Positions 8,622-17,391 of a DNA stretch of 32,385 nucleotides are shown here, one piece after another (within the stretch, counting starts at the first letter, position 1; every line of letters starts with the position of its first letter). The stretch is taken from positions 1-32,385 of the forward strand of contig MHNE01000011.1 in the NCBI GenBank assembly GCA_001819605.1. The letters run 5' to 3'. This DNA is from Candidatus Portnoybacteria bacterium RIFCSPLOWO2_01_FULL_43_11 (GTDB lineage Bacteria; Patescibacteriota; Minisyncoccia; Portnoybacterales; UBA2143). The position numbers were made by a program, and so were the translations under genes. A model generated the notes under the pieces. The model had not been told where the DNA came from. It saw only the letters and a list, made by a program, of their open reading frames with translations, and did no database searches.

Positions 8622-11600
8622 CTAGTACCCAACCACATAGACCGTGGTTGAAACCGCGTTTTCCAATCCCGGAACCAAATGACCGTTATACCACTGATTA
8701 GCCGTTGTCGCGTTATTACCGCCAGTGCCTTCAATATTCTTTTGCTTATAGTTGTCAGACCAAACAAAGTTGCCTACTTCAGAAGCAAAGTTATAATCGG
8801 GCGTGCCAAATTGAGTGGCGTAATTGCTGGTATTAACCTCATTGGAAGTAGAAGCCGTATCGCCAACCAAGAAAGTGGAAATAGCGTCGCCGGTTGAAGC
8901 ATTGGTCACAGTGCCGTAAACCGTAAAGGTTCTGCTTTCACCGGCCGGAACCTTAATCGCTTCTGTGCTCGGCACGGTCGTATCCACTGTAAAGTCTGGG
9001 TTGTCAAAAGTAGCCGTATAGTAGTATTGAGGACTGGCCGGGTTGGCCACAGTCGGATTAACCGCGGCTTTAATTGTACTGCCATTCTGGTCTTTAATCA
9101 AAACGCTGGCTAAATCTACTCCGGTCGTGGCAAAGACAAAAGTGGTTCTGTAAAGCAGAACATCGCCGCCAGAAGCGTCAGCCGTTACTTTAAAGGCATA
9201 GAGGCCTATATTACCGCCTCCAGCCAAGGACGAAGCCGCGCCTAAACGAGCACTGGCAGTTGGTAAAGCAACTGTTGGCTTACTGCTCCTTAAAACCATG
9301 GCCGAGCTCGTGGAATTATTGTAAGTTTCATAAGTGGTCGTGCTGATTTCCGTGTTAGAAGATTTGCCTGTTGTCTTAACGCCGTTGGCGCCGCCAAAGC
9401 CAATCTTTAAGTCAGCCGAGTTAGTACCCGGGGCATTATCAGTATTCGGATCAATAGTGGACATATCCGCTTTTATCGTAACTGTCTTGGCATTACCGGT
9501 GCCCTTAAGAATAGTCAGGGTATCAGCGTCAAAGTTAAAGGTGTATTCACCGGTTGACGGAATAGACGCGTTGCCTAATTTCGTGGTGCCGACATAAAGC
9601 GCCACATTGGTCACATCCCGATACTCGCCGGTCAAACCGCTGAACGCGTAGCCGCCGTCAGCCAAAAGAACTCTTAACTGGTCTAATCTTAAATCTTCGT
9701 CTTGAGCCGTGAGCTTGACATTGGAAAAGACATTGCCCGTTGAACCAGCTAAAAGAATGGCTGAAGAAGGATTATTGGAAGTTTCAATCGTCAAAGTTCC
9801 ATTAACTTTATTGGTTAAGGTCGGACCGTGGTCCGGAGTCAAAGTCTCGGTAACGGCGTTGCTGGTGCTTAAGCCATAAGCCGTGACATTTGCGCCGGCG
9901 CTGTCAGCCATACCCCAGTTCTCCGTGGCATCAGAAGCCACAGTAGTTTTATTGCCTTTTAATTCAATCTTGGCGCTAGTGCCTTTCTTAACAATAATCG
10001 GCGTTTCAAGGGAAAAAGTGGAAGTATTGGGCTGTGTGCTTATCGCGTCATTTATAGGCGATTGCTGAACTCCGTCAGCGTAAACGGTCAAGGAGCCGGT
10101 ATTAGTGGCTGACTGACCCCGGCCGGCAAAAGCGATTTGCGTTATTCTAATGTCTTCGCCGGAGTTACTAGCGTCAAAATTCCATGAAGTCAAAGTTACG
10201 GCCTGCTGGTTAACAATAATATTTCCGTCAGCCGGAAGCGTGTTTCTCGTAACGGTCAAGGCAGCGGCTTTAACGGTCTGGGTATTGCCGGAAACTGAAC
10301 TGCTCGGCGTGGCTGTAATGGTATTGCTGGTTACTCCGCCTCTGATGGTCATTGCTGAAGGAGTAAACTTGACATAAATGGTGTCATTGGTGCTCCAACC
10401 GCCGTTAGTGGCTAAATCAGCCCTGACTTTGTAAACCGTGTCGCCAATCGGCGCTGTAAAGGTGTCGGTCCAGGCAACAGTCACCGCGTTATTGGTAATA
10501 TCAGTGGGCCCGGCCACAACATTGCCGTTCGGGTCAACTAATTCCACGCCGGTTAAAGCGTCTTCAATATTGCCGCTGGTGCTTGAAGTAATGGTAAGAG
10601 TTAAAGCTGAAACATCAACGGATTCGCCTTTAACCGTAAACTTGAAAGCGCCTAAATACTGGTTGTTAGCCACCGCGATATTTGTGGCTGTAATTTCATT
10701 GCTTCTCTGGACTTCCACTGTGCCGTTTGAAATGGTAAATTCCCTATCGCTTAAAACTGGATTGCCGGAGCTTGTGCCAGCGCCTGAATAAGTCGGCGTA
10801 ATATTATAGTTGTAAGTGACGCCCTTGACTAACAAGTCAGTAGTCCTGTAAATGCCCAAATCAACTGTTCTCGCGGAGCCGCTTTCAACATCAGCTCTGA
10901 CTTGGAACTGTTTGATTTGTCCTTTATCAAGAGTAATCTTGTCAAAATTAAAGGTTACATACTGGTTGCTTTTAACAACGCCATCAGCGATTTTAGTCGT
11001 CTCAGCTAAAAGCTCCATATTCTTTAAGTCTGTGCTTAAGCTGGCGCTTCCCTGCTGATAAATCTTTACTTGGCTGAATTCAACTTTTTCAGTTGAGCCG
11101 GCCTGCACCTGGAAAGACATGAAAGTATAATCCTGCTTTCCAACCTGAATACTTGAAGAAGTGGCGTTTTGGTAAGCACCTGGCCCAACCGTGGCTGAAC
11201 CAATAGTAATGGTGCTGTTATTAGTCATGGCATTGCCGGTAATCGGCAAAGTGCCGTTAAGCGCGGCCGTGCCTTTTAAGGTGATGCTCGTCAAAGAAAG
11301 AGCTGGCGTTTCGCCGGCGTAATTAGTCAAACTGGCAGCCATATTAGCCGATAAAATAATTGGCTTAGTCGTGCCATTAGCTACCTTAATATCGTCATTA
11401 AAAGTAGCTTCGTGGACGGAATTCAAGGTTTTGGCTGTTTCATTGATGGAAAGATTTGTATCTCCGTCAATTACGTCCAAACCGGCAAGAGCTGCATCTT
11501 GAGCCAAACCGACTCTTTTTACCGTCAATGAATCAACAGTAACATCACCGTTGCTGGCTGTTAGATTAATCTTAGTAAAAGGTACTCTGGCCGCGTTCGG

Positions 11601-12209
11601 AACCGTACTTCCAGCCGCCGGAGTGTCAGCCGCTAAAGCAACAGTTAATGTGCCTTCGCTGGTCTCTGCTGAAGGCGGGAAAGCCGCGTTCGGGTCGGTA
11701 ACATTAGCGCCGGCCGTATAGCCCGCTGAATCAGTGCCGTTGATGGTATAAATTGACTCGGCGTCAAAGACAGGGGTAAATGTTTCCGCCGTCATATTGA
11801 GCCAATATTTACTACCGGTATCAGCGCCTTCTTCAGCGTGAAGCCGGTAAACCGGATCAGTGCTGATTTCTCTGACTAAATCAGAAGTGACATAGCCGTC
11901 CATAACTGCCTGACTAACGTCCATTACGTCATTCCAGTTATTGCCGTCGCCATTCTTGTCAAAATGTTTATAGCTTTCAAAAACATGCGGACTTAAAATA
12001 AGCCGCTTGAATTTTTTGGCGCCGGCCAATTTGACGATGTAAATGTCAAATTGAGCCATACCCGCGGCGCTGGGATTTCTAATCAAATCGCCGTCCACGA
12101 CATCAACCGCCAAAGCGCTCATCGGCGCGAGCATAGCCAAACCGGAAAGCCAAAGCGTGGTAGTAACTGAAGTTAAAATCGAAATCGGTTTTTGTAATTT
12201 TTTACTCAT
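8622..12209 (-). CDS. Large secreted S-layer-like protein
   Basis: 1195 aa with signal peptide; N-terminal conserved domain shared with the 514 aa protein, then repeated Ig/beta-like segments. Confidence 0.75.
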   Translation of the reverse strand: MSKKLQKPISILTSVTTTLWLSGLAMLAPMSALAVDVVDGDLIRNPSAAGMAQFDIYIVKLAGAKKFKRLILSPHVFESYKHFDKNGDGNNWNDVMDVSQAVMDGYVTSDLVREISTDPVYRLHAEEGADTGSKYWLNMTAETFTPVFDAESIYTINGTDSAGYTAGANVTDPNAAFPPSAETSEGTLTVALAADTPAAGSTVPNAARVPFTKINLTASNGDVTVDSLTVKRVGLAQDAALAGLDVIDGDTNLSINETAKTLNSVHEATFNDDIKVANGTTKPIILSANMAASLTNYAGETPALSLTSITLKGTAALNGTLPITGNAMTNNSTITIGSATVGPGAYQNATSSSIQVGKQDYTFMSFQVQAGSTEKVEFSQVKIYQQGSASLSTDLKNMELLAETTKIADGVVKSNQYVTFNFDKITLDKGQIKQFQVRADVESGSARTVDLGIYRTTDLLVKGVTYNYNITPTYSGAGTSSGNPVLSDREFTISNGTVEVQRSNEITATNIAVANNQYLGAFKFTVKGESVDVSALTLTITSSTSGNIEDALTGVELVDPNGNVVAGPTDITNNAVTVAWTDTFTAPIGDTVYKVRADLATNGGWSTNDTIYVKFTPSAMTIRGGVTSNTITATPSSSVSGNTQTVKAAALTVTRNTLPADGNIIVNQQAVTLTSWNFDASNSGEDIRITQIAFAGRGQSATNTGSLTVYADGVQQSPINDAISTQPNTSTFSLETPIIVKKGTSAKIELKGNKTTVASDATENWGMADSAGANVTAYGLSTSNAVTETLTPDHGPTLTNKVNGTLTIETSNNPSSAILLAGSTGNVFSNVKLTAQDEDLRLDQLRVLLADGGYAFSGLTGEYRDVTNVALYVGTTKLGNASIPSTGEYTFNFDADTLTILKGTGNAKTVTIKADMSTIDPNTDNAPGTNSADLKIGFGGANGVKTTGKSSNTEISTTTYETYNNSTSSAMVLRSSKPTVALPTASARLGAASSLAGGGNIGLYAFKVTADASGGDVLLYRTTFVFATTGVDLASVLIKDQNGSTIKAAVNPTVANPASPQYYYTATFDNPDFTVDTTVPSTEAIKVPAGESRTFTVYGTVTNASTGDAISTFLVGDTASTSNEVNTSNYATQFGTPDYNFASEVGNFVWSDNYKQKNIEGTGGNNATTANQWYNGHLVPGLENAVSTTVYVVGY

Positions 12210-12309
12210 TTTAATTTTTTATTAATCTTAATCTCTGAGATTAGCTAATTCATATGCTATTAGACAATCTCATTCGACCTTATTTTTTCTTTCAGCCGTA
12301 TCGACCCAT

Positions 12310-12474
12310 AGAGGTCATTTCAAAACTCTCCTTTCTGCTGTAATTTTTTAATTTTGGCTGCGGCTTCGTCAGTCCTCCTCGTCGTATATTAGTCATATAC
12401 GACTTCGTCGTCCTTCCTTGCCTCGCCTAAAATTAAAAAATTTCGCTGCGAAAAAGAGTTTTGAAATGACCTCT
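12310..12474. repeat. Class I foldback element, copy 1 (MITE/REP-like)
   Basis: 20 bp perfect terminal inverted repeat AGAGGTCATTTCAAAACTCT/AGAGTTTTGAAATGACCTCT, second stem AATTTTTTAATTTT/AAAATTAAAAAATT, apical stem GTCGTATA/TATACGAC. Confidence 0.85.
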
Positions 12475-12553
12475 TATTACAGCCGAATCCTTATTATCTA
12501 ACTAAACCCGCTTAGAGGTCAAGAGTCACCCCTTTATTTAAAGGTGTTCGACC

Positions 12554-13375
12554 TTACTCTTGTCCTTCCAAGTTTTCCAAATTTTTAATTATTTCATCAG
12601 TGGTGGTAATTGTTTTAAAGCTGTTTTCTTCAAGAAAAATCAAAACTTCTTTGTCAGTGGTGCTGGCCGTGTTCTTATCGTCATCTTTACCGTCTTTAAT
12701 TAGAGTGGTTAAAATCTGGTAATTAATTTCTTCCATTATTTTTTCCGCTTCTAGCACTTTTCCCTGAACAACTTCGGATAAAGAGGGGATTTCTTCTCTG
12801 GTTTTAATCAGGTTTTCTTTTATTCTTTGGGTTTTCTTGGCCATAGCCATTACCTTTTCTCTTGGAGTGTTTTTAACATAAAGACTCGCCCCGGCTAAAT
12901 TATCTTTAAAATCATTGATTACTTCTTCCACTTTTTCTACTTTCTTTTCCGGCGATAATGAATCTTCGGTAATTTTATTTAATTCTTCCAAGCGTCTCTC
13001 GGCAAATTCCACCTGAAGCTGGGCCTTGCTTTCTTCTGAAGCTAGACCAGCCCGAATTTTCTCGGTTGCCTGCTTTACGGGATAAAGCGTCTCCCCGGGC
13101 AGACTGGCCTGCGATGCCATAGAAACCAACCAAGGCCCGCCGCCTAAAATCAAAATCAAACAAATAGTTAGAGCAATTGGCTGAAAAGGCCTTAACCAAT
13201 TAAAAAAGTCAATCCGAGGAGCTGGCTCAAGAGAAGCGGGCTTAAGAAAAGCAGACTTTATTGACTCAAAAGTGATTTGCTTAATTAAATTTTGCCGCAT
13301 TAAATCCAACCGTTCCTCTGAAGGTTTAATTTCTTTTAGCCGCTTAATTTTTTGAATTAGTTCTTCTTGAAGCAT
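12554..13375 (-). CDS. DUF5667-type single-TM protein, candidate anti-sigma factor
   Basis: TM at ~aa 70-90 then 'LPGETLYPVKQATEKIRAGLASEESKAQLQVEFAERRLEEL'; directly downstream of an ECF sigma gene. Confidence 0.7.
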   Translation of the reverse strand: MLQEELIQKIKRLKEIKPSEERLDLMRQNLIKQITFESIKSAFLKPASLEPAPRIDFFNWLRPFQPIALTICLILILGGGPWLVSMASQASLPGETLYPVKQATEKIRAGLASEESKAQLQVEFAERRLEELNKITEDSLSPEKKVEKVEEVINDFKDNLAGASLYVKNTPREKVMAMAKKTQRIKENLIKTREEIPSLSEVVQGKVLEAEKIMEEINYQILTTLIKDGKDDDKNTASTTDKEVLIFLEENSFKTITTTDEIIKNLENLEGQE

Positions 13376-13455
13376 TTTTTACGGAAAATACCTATATTAC
13401 GCCTATATTAAAGAAGACGAATTAAAACCAATTCTATTACACCATTCAACCGTTA

Positions 13456-14013
13456 TTAAAGCTCCTTTTTTAAGGACTTTAAAGCCCGATGCAGTTGAAC
13501 CCGAACCGCGGATTCCGGCTTTTCCAAAACTTGAGCTATTTCTTTTACTGAAAAGTCGTCTATGTAGTGCCAAAGAATCAAATCCTGATAATCATGATTA
13601 AGCTTAGTCAATGCTTTTCTGATTTGGACTAAATCCGATTTTAGAGCCAAATTTTCCTCCGGGCCAGCCCCGGGATTAGGAATATTCTTTAAGGCCATTT
13701 CTTTTTCATCGTCAATAATCAGCTCTTTTTTTGGTTTTTTTCTGTAATAATCAATAACCAAATTTCTGGCTATCTGATAAATTACGGCCCGGGGATTTAA
13801 AAGACTGGAACCGGAACTGACGCTTTTCCAGCACCTTAAAAAAACTTCTGAAGTCAAGTCTTCAGAATCGTGAGAGGAATTAGTCTTTAAATAAATAAAC
13901 CGATAAAGCTGGGGCGCGTATTGGTCGTAAAGCTGAATAAATGCTTCGTTATCCCCTTTTTCTATTTTTTTCTGAAGAATATTTTCTTCTTGTTTTTTTA
14001 AGAAATTGCTCAT
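13456..14013 (-). CDS. ECF-type RNA polymerase sigma-70 factor
   Basis: 'DNEAFIQLYDQYAPQLYRFIYLKTNSSHDSEDLTSEVFLRCW' (sigma2) and 'YQDLILWHYIDDFSVKEIAQVLEKPESAVRVQLHRALKSLKKEL' (sigma4). Confidence 0.92.
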   Translation of the reverse strand: MSNFLKKQEENILQKKIEKGDNEAFIQLYDQYAPQLYRFIYLKTNSSHDSEDLTSEVFLRCWKSVSSGSSLLNPRAVIYQIARNLVIDYYRKKPKKELIIDDEKEMALKNIPNPGAGPEENLALKSDLVQIRKALTKLNHDYQDLILWHYIDDFSVKEIAQVLEKPESAVRVQLHRALKSLKKEL

Positions 14014-14728
14014 TTTTCGTCTTCTTGGCTATAAAATTATTGGCCTCTAATAAGGAATCAAAAGTACCAGCGTCAATCCATCTCCCTTTTATTTTTTGAT
14101 AAGTTAAAGTCCCCTCTTTTAAATAAAGATTATTCAAATCAAGAATTTCATATTCGCCCCGTTTAGAGGGTTTTAACTTCCTAATCATATCAAAAACTCG
14201 GTTGTCATACAAATAAAACCCGGTTTGAATCCAGTTGCTTGGCGGGTTTTTGGGCTTTTCAAAACAAGCGATGATTTTATCGCCATTAAACTTCATCACC
14301 CCAAATCTCTCCGGATCAGGCACTTGTTTAATAATAATCTTGGCTCCTTTTTCTTGTTTTTGAAAATCGTGAACTGCTTTAGCTAAACTATCTTCATAGA
14401 TATTATCACCTAAGATTAAAGCAACTTTATCATTGTCAGTAAAATCTTCAGCCACGGCTAAACCGTGAGCAATTCCCTTGGGTTCTTCCTGAATATCATA
14501 ACTCAAATTAACCCCTAAATGCCTGCCCGAACCTAATAAATCCAAAAACTGACCCGCGTGTTCTCTTCCGGAAACAATTAAAATATTCGTTATTCCGGCG
14601 TCCCTTAAAGTGAAAATAGGGTAATAAATCAACGGCTTATCGTAGACCGGCAAAATGCTTTTATTAATTATTTTTGTTAGAGGCCTCAAACGAGTGCCTA
14701 AACCGCCGGCTAAAATAATTCCTTTCAT
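13949..14728 (-). CDS. rmlA: Glucose-1-phosphate thymidylyltransferase
   Basis: 'MKGIILAGGLGTRLRPLTKIINKSILPVYDKPLIYYPI', 'RGEYEILDLNNLYL'. Confidence 0.9.
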   Translation of the reverse strand: MKGIILAGGLGTRLRPLTKIINKSILPVYDKPLIYYPIFTLRDAGITNILIVSGREHAGQFLDLLGSGRHLGVNLSYDIQEEPKGIAHGLAVAEDFTDNDKVALILGDNIYEDSLAKAVHDFQKQEKGAKIIIKQVPDPERFGVMKFNGDKIIACFEKPKNPPSNWIQTGFYLYDNRVFDMIRKLKPSKRGEYEILDLNNLYLKEGTLTYQKIKGRWIDAGTFDSLLEANNFIAKKTKNEQFLKKTRRKYSSEKNRKRG

Positions 14729-14846
14729 AAAGATTTAAGATTTAAGATAATAGGGTAATAATAAGGTATTATTAGGGCAATAAATATACTTAATTTATAC
14801 CCTATTATTTGCCTTATTTATCCAGCGCCTTTCCAGAATAATCCTT

Positions 14847-15392
14847 TCAGTGGGGTCTAATGCCTCTGAAGGGTGCGGGATTAATTTTGTAGAAACTGCT
14901 CCTTCCTCTTCCTTGCTGGAATAAAATTTTTCTCTTTGCCATTTCGTTTAAATCTTTTCTGATCGTCCTCGGGCTTGAGCTTGGAAAAAGAACGGATAAT
15001 TCTTTTAACTGGACAAAATCTTTATCTTTAACGTAAGAAAGAATTTTTTCCTGTCTTTTGTTCAGTGAATTTACTTTTGCGGTTGGCTTTGGAACGGCTG
15101 ATTTTTCACTTCCTAATAATTTTATCTCTTCCGCCAGCCGCTGATATTCTCTGGTTAATACAACAAAATTAATTGACTTTATCCAGCTCTGGGCCCGGGC
15201 GATTCTAAAATAATTTAAAAGAATTTCAATCTGCTTAACGGATTCTTTCTTGTTTTCTAAAACTAATTCGTTAATGAGCTGATTAGCTGTTTTTCTTATC
15301 TGACCAATTAAAACCTCACCCCCGGGAAATAAATTAGTTACTCCGTACACGGCCAAAGCCAATTCTACGGCCTTTTGCTTTATGTCTTTCAT
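14847..15392 (-). CDS. Helical-bundle protein with C-terminal DeoR-like HTH
   Basis: 'NKRQEKILSYVKDKDFVQLKELSVLFPSSSPRTIRKDLNEMAKRKIL' is a DeoR-type winged HTH; the N-terminal half is helical. Confidence 0.65.
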   Translation of the reverse strand: MKDIKQKAVELALAVYGVTNLFPGGEVLIGQIRKTANQLINELVLENKKESVKQIEILLNYFRIARAQSWIKSINFVVLTREYQRLAEEIKLLGSEKSAVPKPTAKVNSLNKRQEKILSYVKDKDFVQLKELSVLFPSSSPRTIRKDLNEMAKRKILFQQGRGRSSFYKINPAPFRGIRPH

Positions 15393-15507
15393 CTCGGAAA
15401 ATGATAATCTATTTCTTTATTTTAGGCAAGAAATCCCGGCAATTTAGCGTCTTTCTAAAAAAAATCTGTATTATCGAGGTTCAACCCCGATAAGGCTTTA
15501 ATAGCTA

Positions 15508-16353
15508 TTATCTTAACTCTTTATAAGCTTCCATAATTTCTTTAAGCCGGTTTTCGTCTAAAGCCGGCATTTTTAGGCCCATGGACTTAGCTTTTTCATT
15601 ACTTAAAACGCAGTTACTTCTTTTCGCCTTGACAATGCCGTCTTTGCCCTCTAATTCTTCCAATGTGATTAAAGTATAATCATGGTTCGGCTCAATAACT
15701 TTCTTATGGGCCTCAATAATTTGACTATGTTCAACATAGCCGTCGTTGGTTAAATTTAAAATGCCGGTTGGCTTAATTTCAGCTAATTTCTCAAGGGCTG
15801 GAAAAAGGTCTTCAATCAAAGTCACGGAATTGGGAAGAGAAATTATTTTTTTATAGGAAATAATTTTATTGATTAAATTGCGCGGATGCGGTTCGGTTGA
15901 AATAGGCATTCTGATTCTTGTTTGCAAAACCGGCAATTCTTTTAGGGCCGCTTGCATAACGATTCTCATTCGGGAATAAAAACTACCAAAAAAATTTGGC
16001 TCGTTTTCTTCGGTAAAGGACGTCTCCGGCCCGCCGGAATAAATACAGCCGGATGAAATCTGGATTGGATAAGCTCCGGCTTCTAAAGCGGCCAGCATCG
16101 CGTTAATGGCGCCAGCCACATTAATTAAAACAGTCGTTTCTTTATTGTCTTCACACCAATCAATATTCGGATAAGTCCGCGCCCCGGCGAAATTTATCAC
16201 CGCATCGGGTTTGCTTTTTTTAAAATTTTCAACTAAAAGCGGGTAATTGGTTATCTCCAGCCGCCCGACTAAAACATTATGACCTTTGTTTTTCAAATAT
16301 TTAGCGCAGCGGCTGCCCAAAAAGCCGGTTGATCCCAAAAGATAAAATTTCAT
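15508..16353 (-). CDS. RmlD-like sugar nucleotide-binding SDR
   Basis: 'MKFYLLGSTGFLGSRCAKYLKNKG' Rossmann motif and 'DAVINFAGARTYPNIDWCEDN'. Confidence 0.8.
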   Translation of the reverse strand: MKFYLLGSTGFLGSRCAKYLKNKGHNVLVGRLEITNYPLLVENFKKSKPDAVINFAGARTYPNIDWCEDNKETTVLINVAGAINAMLAALEAGAYPIQISSGCIYSGGPETSFTEENEPNFFGSFYSRMRIVMQAALKELPVLQTRIRMPISTEPHPRNLINKIISYKKIISLPNSVTLIEDLFPALEKLAEIKPTGILNLTNDGYVEHSQIIEAHKKVIEPNHDYTLITLEELEGKDGIVKAKRSNCVLSNEKAKSMGLKMPALDENRLKEIMEAYKELR

Positions 16354-16387
16354 AAAAATTAGATATTCGGTGTTTTAATATTTAAAA

Positions 16388-17386
16388 TTATTTCCCATAC
16401 TGCTCCCTATAATATTCCAGATACTCGCCTGATTTTATTTTCTGCCACCAATCCGGATTCTCTTTATACCACTGAATAGTTTTAACCATAGCTTCGGAAA
16501 AATCATATCTGGGCCGCCAGCCCAAATTATATAATTTATCAAAACTTAACGAATAACGTCTGTCATGGCCCGGCCGGTCTTTAACGTATTCAATATAACT
16601 TTCATTCTTTCCCAGATGAGTAAGAATAATTTTCGTGATATCTAAATTCGTTTTTTCGGTATTGCCGCTGATATTGTAAATCTCGCCAATCTGGCCGTTG
16701 TGCAAAACATAATCAATGCCGGAGCAATTATCTAAAACATAAACCCAATCTCTGACCTGCTCTCCGTCGCCGTAAACCGGCACTTTTTTGTCCTCCAAAA
16801 GATTGGTGATAAAAAGAGGAATCAGTTTTTCCGGATATTGAAAAGGGCCGAAATTATTTGAGGAGCGAGTAATCAAGGTCGGTACGGCAAAAGTTTTTTG
16901 ATAAGCCCGAACCATCAGATCGGCTCCGGCCTTAGAAGCGGAATAGGGGCTGTTCGGCCTTAAGGGGCTTTCTTCAACAAAAGAACCGTTTAAAATACTG
17001 CCGTAAACCTCATCCGTTGAAATCTGAATAAAAATATCTGTTCTGTATTTTTTAGCCGCTTCCAATAAAGTATGAGTACCTAAAATATCCGTCTTTATAA
17101 AATCTTGGGGAGCGAGAATTGAACGATCCACATGGGTCTCGGCCGCGAAGTTCAAAATAGCGTCCGGTCTTTTAGAAACTAAAAAATTTACGAGCTTTCT
17201 GTCGCAAATATCGCCCCTGACAAAACCATAACGAGGATTATTTTCAATGTCTCGCAAATTAGAAAGATTGCCGGCGTAAGTCAATTTATCAAGGTTAATA
17301 ATTTTATAACCCGGATATTTATTGAGAATATGGCGGATAAAATTAGAACCGATAAAACCGGCTCCACCGGTTATTAATAAATTCAT
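16388..17386 (-). CDS. rmlB: dTDP-glucose 4,6-dehydratase
   Basis: 'MNLLITGGAGFIGSNFIRHIL', 'STDEVYGS', 'SPYSASKAGADLMVRAYQKTF', 'IEYVKDRPGHDRRYSL'. Confidence 0.94.
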   Translation of the reverse strand: MNLLITGGAGFIGSNFIRHILNKYPGYKIINLDKLTYAGNLSNLRDIENNPRYGFVRGDICDRKLVNFLVSKRPDAILNFAAETHVDRSILAPQDFIKTDILGTHTLLEAAKKYRTDIFIQISTDEVYGSILNGSFVEESPLRPNSPYSASKAGADLMVRAYQKTFAVPTLITRSSNNFGPFQYPEKLIPLFITNLLEDKKVPVYGDGEQVRDWVYVLDNCSGIDYVLHNGQIGEIYNISGNTEKTNLDITKIILTHLGKNESYIEYVKDRPGHDRRYSLSFDKLYNLGWRPRYDFSEAMVKTIQWYKENPDWWQKIKSGEYLEYYREQYGK

Positions 17387-17391
17387 ATAAT

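Noticed and set aside
8679-11058. Several plus-strand ORFs of 61-117 aa inside the S-layer gene
   Set aside because: Shadow ORFs opposite a long, low-complexity Thr/Ala-rich coding gene; no recognisable motifs.
12310-12474. Insertion sequence with transposase
   Set aside because: No transposase ORF within the element; at most a non-autonomous foldback.
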